A program made the translations under genes and the position numbers. Source: Pseudomonadota bacterium (GTDB taxonomy: Bacteria > Myxococcota_A > Polyangia > Polyangiales > Polyangiaceae). From it: DNA of 40,522 nucleotides. The stretch covers positions 1-40,522 of the forward strand of contig JAEXCN010000483.1 in NCBI GenBank assembly GCA_023402175.1, in the 5' to 3' direction. Under the pieces are notes generated by a model, which made no database searches, had not been told where the DNA came from, and saw only the letters and a program-made list of their open reading frames with translations. This document shows positions 15,108 to 23,791 of the stretch, in pieces; position 1 is the stretch's first letter, and every line of letters begins with the position of its first letter.

Positions 15108-18086
15108 TCAATGCTTCGGCGCGCTCGCGCCAGCGAGGAGCTTCGCCATTCCTTCGAAGAGCGCGAGGAGCGATTCGGTCGCCTCCGCGGGCGCCTCGAT
15201 GCGAACGCCACCGCTGCTCGTCCGCTCGACACGGACGACGTCGAAGAGCGCGGCCACCGGATCCCGCGACACGCGCCCGGATTGTGCTGGAGGCTGTGAA
15301 TCGAGGATGGCATCTCGATCCGGACCAGCGTCCCGCGCGTTCTCGGCTGGAGACGGCGACGCCTCGTAACGAGGCGGGACCTCGTCGGCGACGGCCGCAT
15401 CGGCGGCCGCGATCTCGCTCGCGCTCGCGTCGAGCTCCATGTCGGCGTCTTCGAGCTCGCGCTCGTCGTCGGCCGCGGTGTTGCTGTCGGGTCCGAATCC
15501 CACTGCGCTCTGCATCTCGGCGCCCCGCGCCACGCTCGCGCCGCGCGGCGAAGGCGACGTCGGCGTCGGGCCAGAATCGAGCATCCGCTCGACGCGCGTC
15601 ATGAACGAGGGAGCCGTGTCGAAGCGAACTTCGTCGCTCGTCCCGTCGAACAGACCCGAGAAGAGCGCCTGCTTCGCGCCGAGCAGCCCTGCGATGCGCT
15701 CCTCGATCGAGCCCTCGGAGACGAGGTTGTAGACGTCGATCGGACGTTTCTGACCGAGGCGGTAGATGCGGCCGATGCGCTGCTCGAGGATCGCGGGATT
15801 CCAGGGGAGCTCGAGGTTGATGCACGCGCTCGCAGCCTTCTGGAGGTTCAGGCCGACGCCGCCCGCATCGCTCAGGAACATCACTCGCACGCGCGGATCG
15901 TCGTGGAAGTCGACGACGCTCTTCGTGCGTTGCGACTGCTTCTCCGCTCCGGTGAAGAACACCGCGCGAAGCCCGTGGTCGGCGAGCAGATCGCCGATGC
16001 TCCAGTCGGCGAGGCGCAACATCCGCCGCCACTGGCTGAAGATGACCACCTTGCGCCCCTGCGCGACGACGAGGTCCGAGAGAAGTCGCCGCAGCTCTCC
16101 GAGCTTCGGCGCGAACAGGCCCTCGAGCAGCGTCGCGTCGGGCCGTGCGCGGCTGTACGTGGGCCAGAGCTCCTCGAAACGGAGCTGCCCGAGGCCGTTC
16201 GCGATGATGCGTTGCTGCGTGAGGAGCTGCATCAGCTTGAGGAACTCTGCCTGCAGGAGCGGACGCTTCTTGCTCGTCTGCACGAGGCGCGCGATCGGCT
16301 GCACGAGATCGTCGTGCTCCGCGATCTGCTGCGGTGTCATTTCCACGGGCACGCGGGTGTCGGTGCGCGGCGGGAGCTGCGCGAGCACCTCCTTACGCAC
16401 GCGCCGGACGACGCATCCTTCGAGGCGAGCGCGCAGCGTCTCGAGGTTCCGCGCGCCGGTCTTGCCCTGTCCCCCGTCGCCGTCCCACTGCGTGTACCAA
16501 GGCACGAGGCGCCACTTCGGCGAGAGCGCGACGTCGTCGACCCAGTCGAGGATCGACGCGAGCTCCTCGAGCCGATTCTCCATCGGCGTCCCGGTCAGGA
16601 CCAGCCGGTACTCCGGCGAGAGCGCCTTCACGTACACCGCCGACTTCGTCGCGTAGTTCTTGATCCGCTGCGCCTCGTCGAGGACCACGATGTCCGGCCG
16701 CATCGCCTGAATGTGCGCGGCGTCGCGGAGGAGCTGCTCGTAGCTCAAGATGAGGAAGCCGGCGCCGAGCTTCTGGTACTGCCGCGCGCGCTCCTCGGGC
16801 GAGCCTTCGACGATGGCGGCGGGCACGTCCGTCGTGTCGTGCCACTCGCGGAGCCACTGCGTCTTCAGGCTCGCCGGCACGATCACGAGCCCTCGCGTGA
16901 TGCGCTTCGACGCGAAGAGCGCATGGCACGCGGCGATCGCCTGCGTCGTCTTCCCGAGCCCCATGTCGTCGGCGAGCAAAAGGCGGCCCGCGGAGAGGAA
17001 GCGCTCGACGCCTTCCTTCTGGTACGGGTAGAGACGCCGCTTCAACGTGCGGAGCGCACCGAGCGCCGGCGCGACGCCGCGTGCGTTCGAGAGCGATCGC
17101 TCGACGCGCTCGAGCTCCTCCGCGACGAGCGCGCGTGCGGCGGGCGTCGCGTCGAGCGACACCCGAGTCGCCTTCCCTCGACCGGCACCATCCTCGGCCA
17201 TGAGGGCGCGGAGCGCGAGGAGGACGTCGCGACGGCGTTCGGGCGCGCGTCGCGCCGATTCGATCATGCCGCGCCCCGGGAACGCGCGCTTCACACGCGA
17301 CCACTCAGGCCCTTCGAGCCGGACGTCGAGTGTGCCCGAGCGCATGCCGCGCTCGACCGCCGCCGTCCGCAAGGAGGAGGATGAAGAGGATGAGAAGGAC
17401 GAGCCGGCGTCCTTCGGCATCTCGAGGCGCAGCCCGGCCAGGCGATCGAGCTCGCCCTCGAGCGGCAGGATCGGATCCCACGCGAGGATGGGTCGATCGG
17501 CAGATGCACCTCCGCCCATCGCGCTCTCTTGCCGTGCGCGCGCGAGGCGCCGCGGGCGCGCGAACACGTCGGCGAGGACGACGAGGACGTGCTTGCAGAC
17601 GCCGAGCGATCCGCGCAGGTAGTCCGGGCAATCGCAGCTCGCGACGAGAGGCTCGATCCGCGAAAGGACCGTCGTATACGGACGCGCCTCGTGCTTGCCG
17701 CGTGCGCGCGCCGCGCCCTTCTTCGCTTGTTTCCCCTGCCCGCTCTTCTGCGCGCTCTTCGCCGTCTTGGTCTTCGCACCCGCGCGCAGGACGGCGGCCT
17801 CGCGCTCGATCGGGCGCGTGGTCGTGTACGCGCCGAGGATGGTGCTCTCCGGGCGCGTGGCAACGACGAGCCCGTCACGCTGCGCGAATCCCCACCTGCG
17901 CTGCAGCGCCTCGAGCGCCGCCTCGCGCACGGCGAAGTCCGTTCCACTCGTGCACCGGAGCACGTGGTCGACGAGCAGCTCCGGCGGCAGCTCGCCGAAG
18001 CGCCGGTGCGCTGCGTCGATGAGGGTCTTCCGCGTCTCGTCGACGGTGAACGAAGCGGCGGGAATCGCGATGTCGACGGCCTGCAT
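15108..18086 (-). CDS. SNF2-family DNA helicase/ATPase with N-terminal SWIM zinc finger
   Basis: The protein has 992 residues. A SWIM finger lies at about residues 150-167 (CDCPDYLRGSLGVCKH, CxC...CxH). It is preceded by a Lys/Ala-rich linker and followed by a serine run (about 229-238). The SNF2 core starts near 350 (LYPYQKEGVERFL). It includes Walker A DDMGLGKTTQ (~375), DEAQ box LDEAQRIKN (~470), LTGTPMENR, and the C-terminal lobe with VIFSQWRRM, LSDAGGVGLNLQ and QRIGRIYRLGQKRPIDVY. An acidic tail (DDERELEDADMELDA) precedes a final conserved-looking segment. SNF2 proteins translocate on duplex DNA to remodel protein-DNA complexes. SWIM-SNF2 proteins are widespread in bacteria and poorly understood. 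Confidence 0.93.
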   Translation of the reverse strand: MQAVDIAIPAASFTVDETRKTLIDAAHRRFGELPPELLVDHVLRCTSGTDFAVREAALEALQRRWGFAQRDGLVVATRPESTILGAYTTTRPIEREAAVLRAGAKTKTAKSAQKSGQGKQAKKGAARARGKHEARPYTTVLSRIEPLVASCDCPDYLRGSLGVCKHVLVVLADVFARPRRLARARQESAMGGGASADRPILAWDPILPLEGELDRLAGLRLEMPKDAGSSFSSSSSSSLRTAAVERGMRSGTLDVRLEGPEWSRVKRAFPGRGMIESARRAPERRRDVLLALRALMAEDGAGRGKATRVSLDATPAARALVAEELERVERSLSNARGVAPALGALRTLKRRLYPYQKEGVERFLSAGRLLLADDMGLGKTTQAIAACHALFASKRITRGLVIVPASLKTQWLREWHDTTDVPAAIVEGSPEERARQYQKLGAGFLILSYEQLLRDAAHIQAMRPDIVVLDEAQRIKNYATKSAVYVKALSPEYRLVLTGTPMENRLEELASILDWVDDVALSPKWRLVPWYTQWDGDGGQGKTGARNLETLRARLEGCVVRRVRKEVLAQLPPRTDTRVPVEMTPQQIAEHDDLVQPIARLVQTSKKRPLLQAEFLKLMQLLTQQRIIANGLGQLRFEELWPTYSRARPDATLLEGLFAPKLGELRRLLSDLVVAQGRKVVIFSQWRRMLRLADWSIGDLLADHGLRAVFFTGAEKQSQRTKSVVDFHDDPRVRVMFLSDAGGVGLNLQKAASACINLELPWNPAILEQRIGRIYRLGQKRPIDVYNLVSEGSIEERIAGLLGAKQALFSGLFDGTSDEVRFDTAPSFMTRVERMLDSGPTPTSPSPRGASVARGAEMQSAVGFGPDSNTAADDERELEDADMELDASASEIAAADAAVADEVPPRYEASPSPAENARDAGPDRDAILDSQPPAQSGRVSRDPVAALFDVVRVERTSSGGVRIEAPAEATESLLALFEGMAKLLAGASAPKH

Positions 18087-18259
18087 CGACGACGGCGCTA
18101 ATCGAGGCCACGCACGAGCGCAAGCCCACGGCCGCAGCGCGCGCGTGCATCGGCAGCTAGGTTCGAGTCCTCCGCCTCGAGAGCGAGGGCTACCCGCGAC
18201 TCGGCATCGACCTTCGGCATGCAGGGGCTAGCTCTTGCGCAGGGCCCCGTCGCTCGGCG

Positions 18260-19126
18260 TCACTCCTCGAAGAGGTCGTCGACCGACGTAACGGTGATGG
18301 CTCTCTCAATCCAGCGATCGAGACGCGCGAGGTCCGTGCACGCGAGGATCCGCGATTTCTGCTCCTCGGCCACCGAAAGCTGTCGAGCCGCGAGGACTTT
18401 CAGCACGGCAGACGCCTGGCCCTTCGCTCTGCCTAGGGCGTCCGCCTTCTTGTGAAATTCGCTCTGGTACTCGTAGTTGCCCGTGGCCATGAGGTCCTCG
18501 AAAGCGCGTCGTGCTGCCTCGCCGAGAGAGATGCGGACCAGGTCCGAGTATAGCAGCGCACGCTCGTCATCAAGGCGAGCGGCTCCGGCGCATGCGGCGA
18601 TGGCAATCCGAACGGCAAGCTCGGGCTCATCTTCGCCGTGAGCCATCGCCGACAGCACGGCCAGCTCGGGATCGCGCTTGGCGGCCTCAGCGTCAACAAT
18701 GATGGGCACAGCCTTCGGCCCGACGACGAGGGGCGTCACCGTCGAGTCGGGGCCAAGGTGGATGTGCCGGCGGGCTCGCTCGGCCACCGCCTCGTTCGGC
18801 GCGACGACGAGCACGCAAGTCTCGCACTCGAGGTACGCGCGGAGGTTGGCGACGTAGCTGGGCCAGGTGAAGAACTTCCGGTCGCCATCTCTCAGCTCGA
18901 GCTGAACTTCGACCACAATGCCGAACACTGGCTTGCCATCGACGAGCAGGACGACGAGATCGGCGCGATATTCGGTGGGGACAACCTCCGTGAGATCGGC
19001 CGACTCGACGCGCGCCTCGGCGTAGACGGGAAGGTCGATGCCGAGCGCATTGCGGAGAAGCTCCGGCGCGAGCTCGGGCCGGTTCCGGAACAGGCTGACC
19101 AGGCCTTCATGCGTGAGTGACGGCAT
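18260..19126 (-). CDS. Rpn-family recombination-promoting nuclease / PD-(D/E)XK protein
   Basis: The protein has 288 residues from the ATG at 19124-19126 (MPSLTHEGLVSLF). An upstream in-frame Met adds 34 atypical residues. The N-terminal half has the PD-(D/E)XK arrangement: DLTEVVPTEYRAD with Asp56, then IVVEVQL with Glu73-x-Gln75, then KFFTWPSYVANLRA. The middle has VLVVAPNEAVAERARR and PELAVLSAMAHG, typical of the large family annotated as putative transposases or Rpn nucleases. The C-terminus is a helical region with SEFHKKADALGRAKG. Rpn proteins promote RecA-independent recombination; many copies per genome are usual in myxobacteria and actinobacteria. A dispersed repeat lies 88 bases upstream. 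Confidence 0.85.
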   Translation of the reverse strand: MPSLTHEGLVSLFRNRPELAPELLRNALGIDLPVYAEARVESADLTEVVPTEYRADLVVLLVDGKPVFGIVVEVQLELRDGDRKFFTWPSYVANLRAYLECETCVLVVAPNEAVAERARRHIHLGPDSTVTPLVVGPKAVPIIVDAEAAKRDPELAVLSAMAHGEDEPELAVRIAIAACAGAARLDDERALLYSDLVRISLGEAARRAFEDLMATGNYEYQSEFHKKADALGRAKGQASAVLKVLAARQLSVAEEQKSRILACTDLARLDRWIERAITVTSVDDLFEE

Positions 19127-19213
19127 TCGGGGAGCAGATCCGAGATTGATTCGCGGCTGCGAAATAGAACGAGGACGGCCCCGGGCGCCGCCGCACAAGT
19201 TGGTCGTTCGTGT

Positions 19214-19320
19214 CCCGCCACTCAGCAACGAGCGTGCCCCGAATCAGCCGTCGTAGTCACGCAGACTTGCGCGCGACTGCAACTGGCCTGGCCTGGCCCG
19301 GGAGTGGCCGACCAGGCCTG
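19214..19320. repeat. Dispersed intergenic repeat, copy 2
   Basis: This copy aligns without gaps to 8509-8570. It starts CCCGCCACTCAG, holds the core GTCACGCAGACTTGCGCGCG at the same 42-base offset, and leads into GGCCTGG/CCAGGCC-rich palindromic sequence (about 19283-19318). It lies upstream of the Rpn-family gene. Neither copy is part of a coding frame. Confidence 0.6.
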
Positions 19321-19824
19321 AGTACGCGTGCGAGGCGCGATGCTCATGCCGGTTCGAGAGACTACGAAGTCGCGATCTGGATCGCTGTTCACGTCGCCTC
19401 TCTCGTCGATGTCGAGACGAAGCCCGAACGTTTCGACCGCTGCCGGCCTACGGCTGAGGAGACGAGCTCGAGGAGACGTTCGGCGGGCTCACCGCACGGG
19501 CGTAAGGCTGTCGCGAGGCAGTGCCGAAGCGAGGTGGCAACGATGTGACCTGCTGCGGCGAGTCGCCATATGCAGCCGTTCCTGAACCTTCGTCGCTGCC
19601 CCGATCCTGGACCGGGTGCCGGAGCAAGGCAGGAGTCGTATCCGGCGGGTGCACATGGGGAGGCGAAGACCTCGAAGACACGAAAATCGGCAAAACTATT
19701 GCGGGCTCAGAGCGAGGCCACAGAAAAGTGCCGTCGCTCAGCCGTGCGCGCTAGTCTGCGCGACCGCGGACGGTCACGATTGATGTTGCGGCGAGCGGAT
19801 TCGACGACGTCATACAGGAAGACG
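19321..19824. other. Gene-free stretch upstream of the PEGA/TPR gene
   Basis: A short protein-like minus-strand frame around 19335-19445 (ETFGLRLDIDERGDV, DFVVSRTGMSIA) has no start and runs into a stop, so at most it is a gene fossil. Nothing else was recognised. The promoter of the downstream gene should be in the last ~150 bases. Confidence 0.35.
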
Positions 19825-20784
19825 ATGCGACGCTACCTACAGGCAGGTTGCTTCCTTTTCGCGCTGGCTTTCGCCACGCAGGCGCACGCGGACGATGCAC
19901 GGACCGCGGAGGCGTTGGCGCGATTCAACGAAGGCTTGGCGCTCGCCGACAGCGGCAAGCTGGAAGAGGCGCGGCTCAAGTTCCTTCAGTCCATCAGCGT
20001 GCTGAAGGTGGCCTCGACCCTCTTCAACCTCGCCAGCGTCGAGATGAAGCTGGGCCACGATGTGGATGCGATCGAGCATTACCGCACGTTCCTCCAGCTG
20101 GCAGAGACCGACCCGCGGATCACCGATCAGCAACGCGAACGGGCGAAGCGCTCGATCGATGAGGTCCTGAAGAAGGTGGGTCAGATCGACATCCGCGCAC
20201 CGCAAGGCGCGACGCTGTCCATCGACGGAAAGGCACTTTCGAGCATCCCCACCGAGCCCGTGCCCGTAACTCCGGGAAGGCACACGGTCGTCGCATCGTG
20301 GAACGGCGCGGGTCGGAGCATCGTCGTCGAGCCGCACGCGGGCGAGGTCACGAAGGCGACGTTCGACGGCGCCGAAGCGAGTCCCTTCACTCCGCCGCCG
20401 GCCGAGGGTGAACGCTCCTCGTGGCCGACCGCGCGCATCGTCACCGTCAGCACGCTGGCGGCTGTCGCGGTCACGGGCGGCGTGCTCTCGCTCGTGTTTC
20501 GGAGCAACGCTCAAGACAATGTCGATGCGTCGAAAGCGAAGCTCCAGGGTCGAAGCTGTCTCGGGATCGACAGCCCGGACTGCACGGCTGCAAAAGGGCT
20601 CATGGACGATCGCGATACCAACGTGACGTTGAGCACCGTCTCTCTCGTCGGTGGCGCCGTGTTCTTGGCCGGAGCGGTCGCCACGGCCATCTATTGGCCG
20701 CGAAGCAGCGAACGCACCGCTGCCCGAGTGGTTCCGGTCGGCTCGGTGGGCTATGGAGGAGTGAGCGTCGTTGGCCGCTTCTGA
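19825..20784 (+). CDS. Periplasmic/membrane TPR and PEGA-domain protein
   Basis: The protein has 319 residues. The ATG at 19825 is preceded by AGGAAG at 5-base spacing. The Sec signal peptide MRRYLQAGCFLFALAFATQA ends at AHA-DD. Residues ~25-120 are TPR-like helices (ALARFNEGLALADSGKLEEA, STLFNLASVEMKLGHDVDA). Residues ~130-190 are a PEGA domain (IDIRAPQGATLSIDGKAL...PVTPGRHTVVAS). Two hydrophobic helices follow (VTVSTLAAVAVTGGVLSLVF; VSLVGGAVFLAGAVATAIYW), separated by a Cys-containing loop with CLGIDSPDC. This architecture is common in myxobacterial envelope proteins of unknown role. The next gene starts 27 bases downstream, so the two are likely an operon. Confidence 0.88.
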   Translation: MRRYLQAGCFLFALAFATQAHADDARTAEALARFNEGLALADSGKLEEARLKFLQSISVLKVASTLFNLASVEMKLGHDVDAIEHYRTFLQLAETDPRITDQQRERAKRSIDEVLKKVGQIDIRAPQGATLSIDGKALSSIPTEPVPVTPGRHTVVASWNGAGRSIVVEPHAGEVTKATFDGAEASPFTPPPAEGERSSWPTARIVTVSTLAAVAVTGGVLSLVFRSNAQDNVDASKAKLQGRSCLGIDSPDCTAAKGLMDDRDTNVTLSTVSLVGGAVFLAGAVATAIYWPRSSERTAARVVPVGSVGYGGVSVVGRF

Positions 20785-20811
20785 GGCGAGAAGTCGGGAG
20801 GTCTTTGCGAG

Positions 20812-22323
20812 ATGAGGCGTGTCGTGCTGGGGGTGGGTGCCGTCGTTGCGCTGGCCGGGATCGCGGGCATCAGCGCATGCGGCGTGGGCACGGACTGCGA
20901 CTTCGGCCTTTGCGCGGGCCCGCCGGCGGGTGTTGATGGCGACGGCGGCCCCGGTCAGGACGGCGACGCGCCGGACGCCGCAAAGCCGGAAAAGTGCGAT
21001 GACAAGGCGGACCCGACCTCGGACGCCGCCAAGGAGTGCGTCGTGGATTCGTTCGCGCTCTTCGTCGACGGCGATGCCGGCGATGACGCGAACGACGGCT
21101 CGAAGGCGAAGCCGTTCAAGCGAATCACCACCGCGCTCGCGAAGGTCGGGAGCACCGGCAAGCGACGCATCTACATCTGCGGCTCCGGCACGTATGCGGA
21201 GCACTTGAAGATGACCACGGCTGCGAACCTGCACGGCGGCTTCGCTTGCTCGACGTGGGCCGCCGACGCCGCGGCGAAGCCGAAGGTGGCGCCCACCGAT
21301 CCCGGCTACGCGCTCCACATCGACAACGTCAGCGCCGCCGTGACCGTCTCCGATCTGGAGCTCGCGGCTGCCGATGCGGCCTCGCTGAAGGACGGCACGT
21401 CGAGCATCGCCGTGTTCGCGAACAAGGCGAACGTCACGTTCCTCCGCGCGGCGCTGCGTGCCTCGAACGGCGCCGAGGGCGCGCCGGGCGAGGCCGGGAA
21501 GCAGGGAGAGGTGACGAGCCAGGGTGGGCTGGACGGGAATACCGGCAACGGCGCGACAGGCGGTGGACTGAAGCAGTGCACGTGCTCGTCGTCGGCGACG
21601 GTTACGAAGGGCGGCGCCGGCGGCACTCAGACCCCAGGCAATAGCGGCGAACCCAACTACGGTGGGATGCCGCCGAACAATGGTGCCGGCGGTGCTTTCG
21701 GCGGGGGCTCGTGTAGCGGCGATAGTCTAGGCAAAAACGGTGCAGACGCCCCCGCTGCGAAGGACGCGACTCCTCCGACGGGGCTCGGTGTGCTGGGCCC
21801 GGACGGCTGGCAGTCATCGAAGGGCGCCGATGCCACCGAGAACGGCAAGCCAGGGCAAGGCGGTGGTGGCGGCGGAGCGTTCGATGCGACATCGGGCGGT
21901 GGCGGTGGGGGCTGCGGCGGCTGCGGAGGGTTCGCCGGAAAGGGCAGCAGCGGCGGCGGCGCAAGCATCGCGCTCGTCGCGAACGACAGCGTCGTGACAC
22001 TGACGGCATCAGTGCTCGAAGCCAAGTCGGCCGGCGCAGGCGGGACGGCTGGTGCCGGCGGAGCAGGCGTCGCTGGCGGCAAGCCCGGGACGGGACTGTG
22101 CCTGGGCGGTAAAGGCGGGCGAGGCGCTGACGGGGGCGCGGGAGCCGGCGGCGCCGGCGGCGTGGCGGGCGGCATTCTCTACAAGGGCACGGAACCGACG
22201 GTCGACGGCGAGACGACGATTGTTCCCGGCAAGGAAGGCGCCGGGGGCAAGGGCGGCAAGTCGCCCGGCAACGACGGTCCGATCGGGGTCGCCGGCAAGA
22301 CGCTCGACGCCACGAAGCTCTGA
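20812..22323 (+). CDS. Glycine-rich (PGRS-like) lipoprotein with DUF1565-type N-terminal domain
   Basis: The protein has 503 residues. ATG 20812 is preceded by GGGAGG. The signal is MRRVVLGVG, a hydrophobic core and lipobox GISAC (Cys23). After an acidic linker, residues ~80-220 have FVDGDAGDDANDGSKAKPFK, the typical 'DG-x-D-x-NDG-x3-KPFK-TI' opening of DUF1565/parallel beta-helix proteins. An ICGSGTYAEHL strand and further helix rungs follow. From ~225 to 490 the sequence is dominated by GGxGG/GAGG runs with a CTCS and a CGGCGG stretch, resembling PE-PGRS or collagen-like surface proteins. It is likely exposed on the outer membrane. It is probably co-transcribed with the PEGA/TPR gene upstream. 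Confidence 0.85.
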   Translation: MRRVVLGVGAVVALAGIAGISACGVGTDCDFGLCAGPPAGVDGDGGPGQDGDAPDAAKPEKCDDKADPTSDAAKECVVDSFALFVDGDAGDDANDGSKAKPFKRITTALAKVGSTGKRRIYICGSGTYAEHLKMTTAANLHGGFACSTWAADAAAKPKVAPTDPGYALHIDNVSAAVTVSDLELAAADAASLKDGTSSIAVFANKANVTFLRAALRASNGAEGAPGEAGKQGEVTSQGGLDGNTGNGATGGGLKQCTCSSSATVTKGGAGGTQTPGNSGEPNYGGMPPNNGAGGAFGGGSCSGDSLGKNGADAPAAKDATPPTGLGVLGPDGWQSSKGADATENGKPGQGGGGGGAFDATSGGGGGGCGGCGGFAGKGSSGGGASIALVANDSVVTLTASVLEAKSAGAGGTAGAGGAGVAGGKPGTGLCLGGKGGRGADGGAGAGGAGGVAGGILYKGTEPTVDGETTIVPGKEGAGGKGGKSPGNDGPIGVAGKTLDATKL

Positions 22324-22352
22324 CGCCGTAGCAGAGCGCTGATCGCGATCCT

Positions 22353-22400
22353 CGAGAGCCGAACGGACTCTCGACTCGGACGCTCCGCTGCGAAGCGGAG
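22353..22400. terminator. Two small hairpins after the Gly-rich lipoprotein gene
   Basis: CGAGAG/CTCTCG (22353-22373) is followed by CTCCGCT-GCGA-AGCGGAG (22383-22400, 7-bp stem with a GCGA loop). Both lie within 80 bases after the stop. No T-tract follows, so termination is only likely. The rest of 22401-22635 contains nothing recognised beyond the presumed promoter of the next gene. Confidence 0.4.
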
Positions 22401-22635
22401 AAGCTACGCGTCCGCTACGGCGCCGACGCACCCGAGGCCGCTGCCACGCATCGGTCGGTGACACGCATGCTTCGCCCAACGAAGAAGCGCACCGTTGCGG
22501 ATTCCCTACTCGCCGTCATGCGATCGAACTGACACGCGAGGTCCCGCTCGACGGCTTTGAAGGCGGCTCCAAAAGCACGACCGAGAGGCATGCCGAGAGA
22601 TCCGCCCGCGCGAAGGGCGCGGTAGAATCACCTGC

Positions 22636-23610
22636 ATGAAGCGTCATTCGTTTGCCCTCGTCGTCTGCGGCGCTGCAATCGTTGGGGCGTTCGCGTGCGT
22701 CGTCGCATGCAACGGGCGCGTTGCGGGCGGAGGGCTCGGCGGCGGTTGGCCGAGCGACGGCAATGGGCACGCCGACGGAGGCGGTGCAGCGAGCGGCGCC
22801 GCGGGGCCGTACCGCATCACGTGCTCCGTCTATCACCGTGACCTCGGCGCCGGCGTCACGGAGCACGCGCGCACGCCGATCGTCTTCATGACGGACGAGC
22901 CTACGGAGAAGTCCGTCGAGCTGCCGGACGATGCGATCCCCGTCCGCGCGAAGCTCGAACCGGCGAGCGATGCGCCTACTGAGCTCGTCGAGCTCACCAT
23001 CGCGTTTCCCCGGTCGAACCTCGAGCAGACGTTCCGCCTCGAGCGGGATCACATGCCGCCATACGAGCTGAGTGGCTTCCACGGGTTCACCGGACTGAAC
23101 TACGTCTCGACTCCAGGGTCGTCGGTCGACGTGCAGTTCGTCTGCGAGGCAAGCCCTCGCGACGAGGAGCGCCCGAAGCCCCTCCCCGGCCCCGGATCGG
23201 TCAACGAGCCGCCGCCGCAACAGCCGCCACCGCCTCCGACGCCGTTCCGCATCCGATGCGAGACCGCGGTCGGTGAGCCGCCGAACGCGAGCACCGACAG
23301 CTTCGTGCTCGAAGGCGTGAGCCGTCGCACTGTCGCGCTCGGCGCGCATCGAGCCGAGCTCCATCTCCAGGACGATGACTACGACGGTCGGAGCTTCGTC
23401 CTTCGGATCCCCGACGTGCTGCAGCAGCTCTATCAGCTCGATCGGACCAAACCGGTCACCAATACGACGCGCGGTCCGGGCGGGCTCACCGGGAAGACGA
23501 TCATCCGTTCGTCCGCTGCCGACGCCGGCACCGGCGACGCGAACGCGAGCGACGCTGGCGGTGCGAGCGACCGCGTCGTCAGCATCGCCTGCAGCGCCGC
23601 GACAGACTGA
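22636..23610 (+). CDS. Lipoprotein with an internally duplicated domain
   Basis: The protein has 324 residues. The signal MKRHSFALVV and hydrophobic core end at lipobox CVVAC (Cys25), followed by a Gly-rich spacer. Two related domains follow, residues ~58-170 and ~200-322. Each opens with [YF]RI[TR]C and closes with V-x-[FI]-x-C (VDVQFVCEA; VVSIACSA), so each may hold one disulfide. They are separated by a proline-rich linker (EPPPQQPPPPPTP). Both contain a [KR]-[SR]-[VT]-[EV] strand and L-[EQ]-D-D patches. The family is not recognised. The ribosome-binding site is weak (GGTAGA). It is monocistronic and probably surface-attached. Confidence 0.8.
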   Translation: MKRHSFALVVCGAAIVGAFACVVACNGRVAGGGLGGGWPSDGNGHADGGGAASGAAGPYRITCSVYHRDLGAGVTEHARTPIVFMTDEPTEKSVELPDDAIPVRAKLEPASDAPTELVELTIAFPRSNLEQTFRLERDHMPPYELSGFHGFTGLNYVSTPGSSVDVQFVCEASPRDEERPKPLPGPGSVNEPPPQQPPPPPTPFRIRCETAVGEPPNASTDSFVLEGVSRRTVALGAHRAELHLQDDDYDGRSFVLRIPDVLQQLYQLDRTKPVTNTTRGPGGLTGKTIIRSSAADAGTGDANASDAGGASDRVVSIACSAATD

Positions 23611-23791
23611 ACGAGCGCTGCTCCGATGCGAGGTCGGTCGATGGCATGCGACGCGCCTCAGGCAAGTCCCAACCCCCAGCTTCGCGTCGATGATCTGACG
23701 CGCTCACGCGCACGCGAGCTTGCCTGCACCCCATCGTGCGGACGCTAGAGCGCCGACACAGGCATCGTGGCTCCACGATGAGCCCCCTGCA

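Noticed and set aside
18120..18200. tRNA-like T-loop string GGTTCGAGTCC near 18161
   Set aside because: The flanking bases do not form the five-pair T stem, and no acceptor or anticodon arms can be drawn. No CCA end follows. Treated as chance.
19335..19445. Protein-like minus-strand segment ETFGLRLDIDERGDV...
   Set aside because: It is too short, has no start and is closed by a stop upstream. Noted only as a possible gene fossil.
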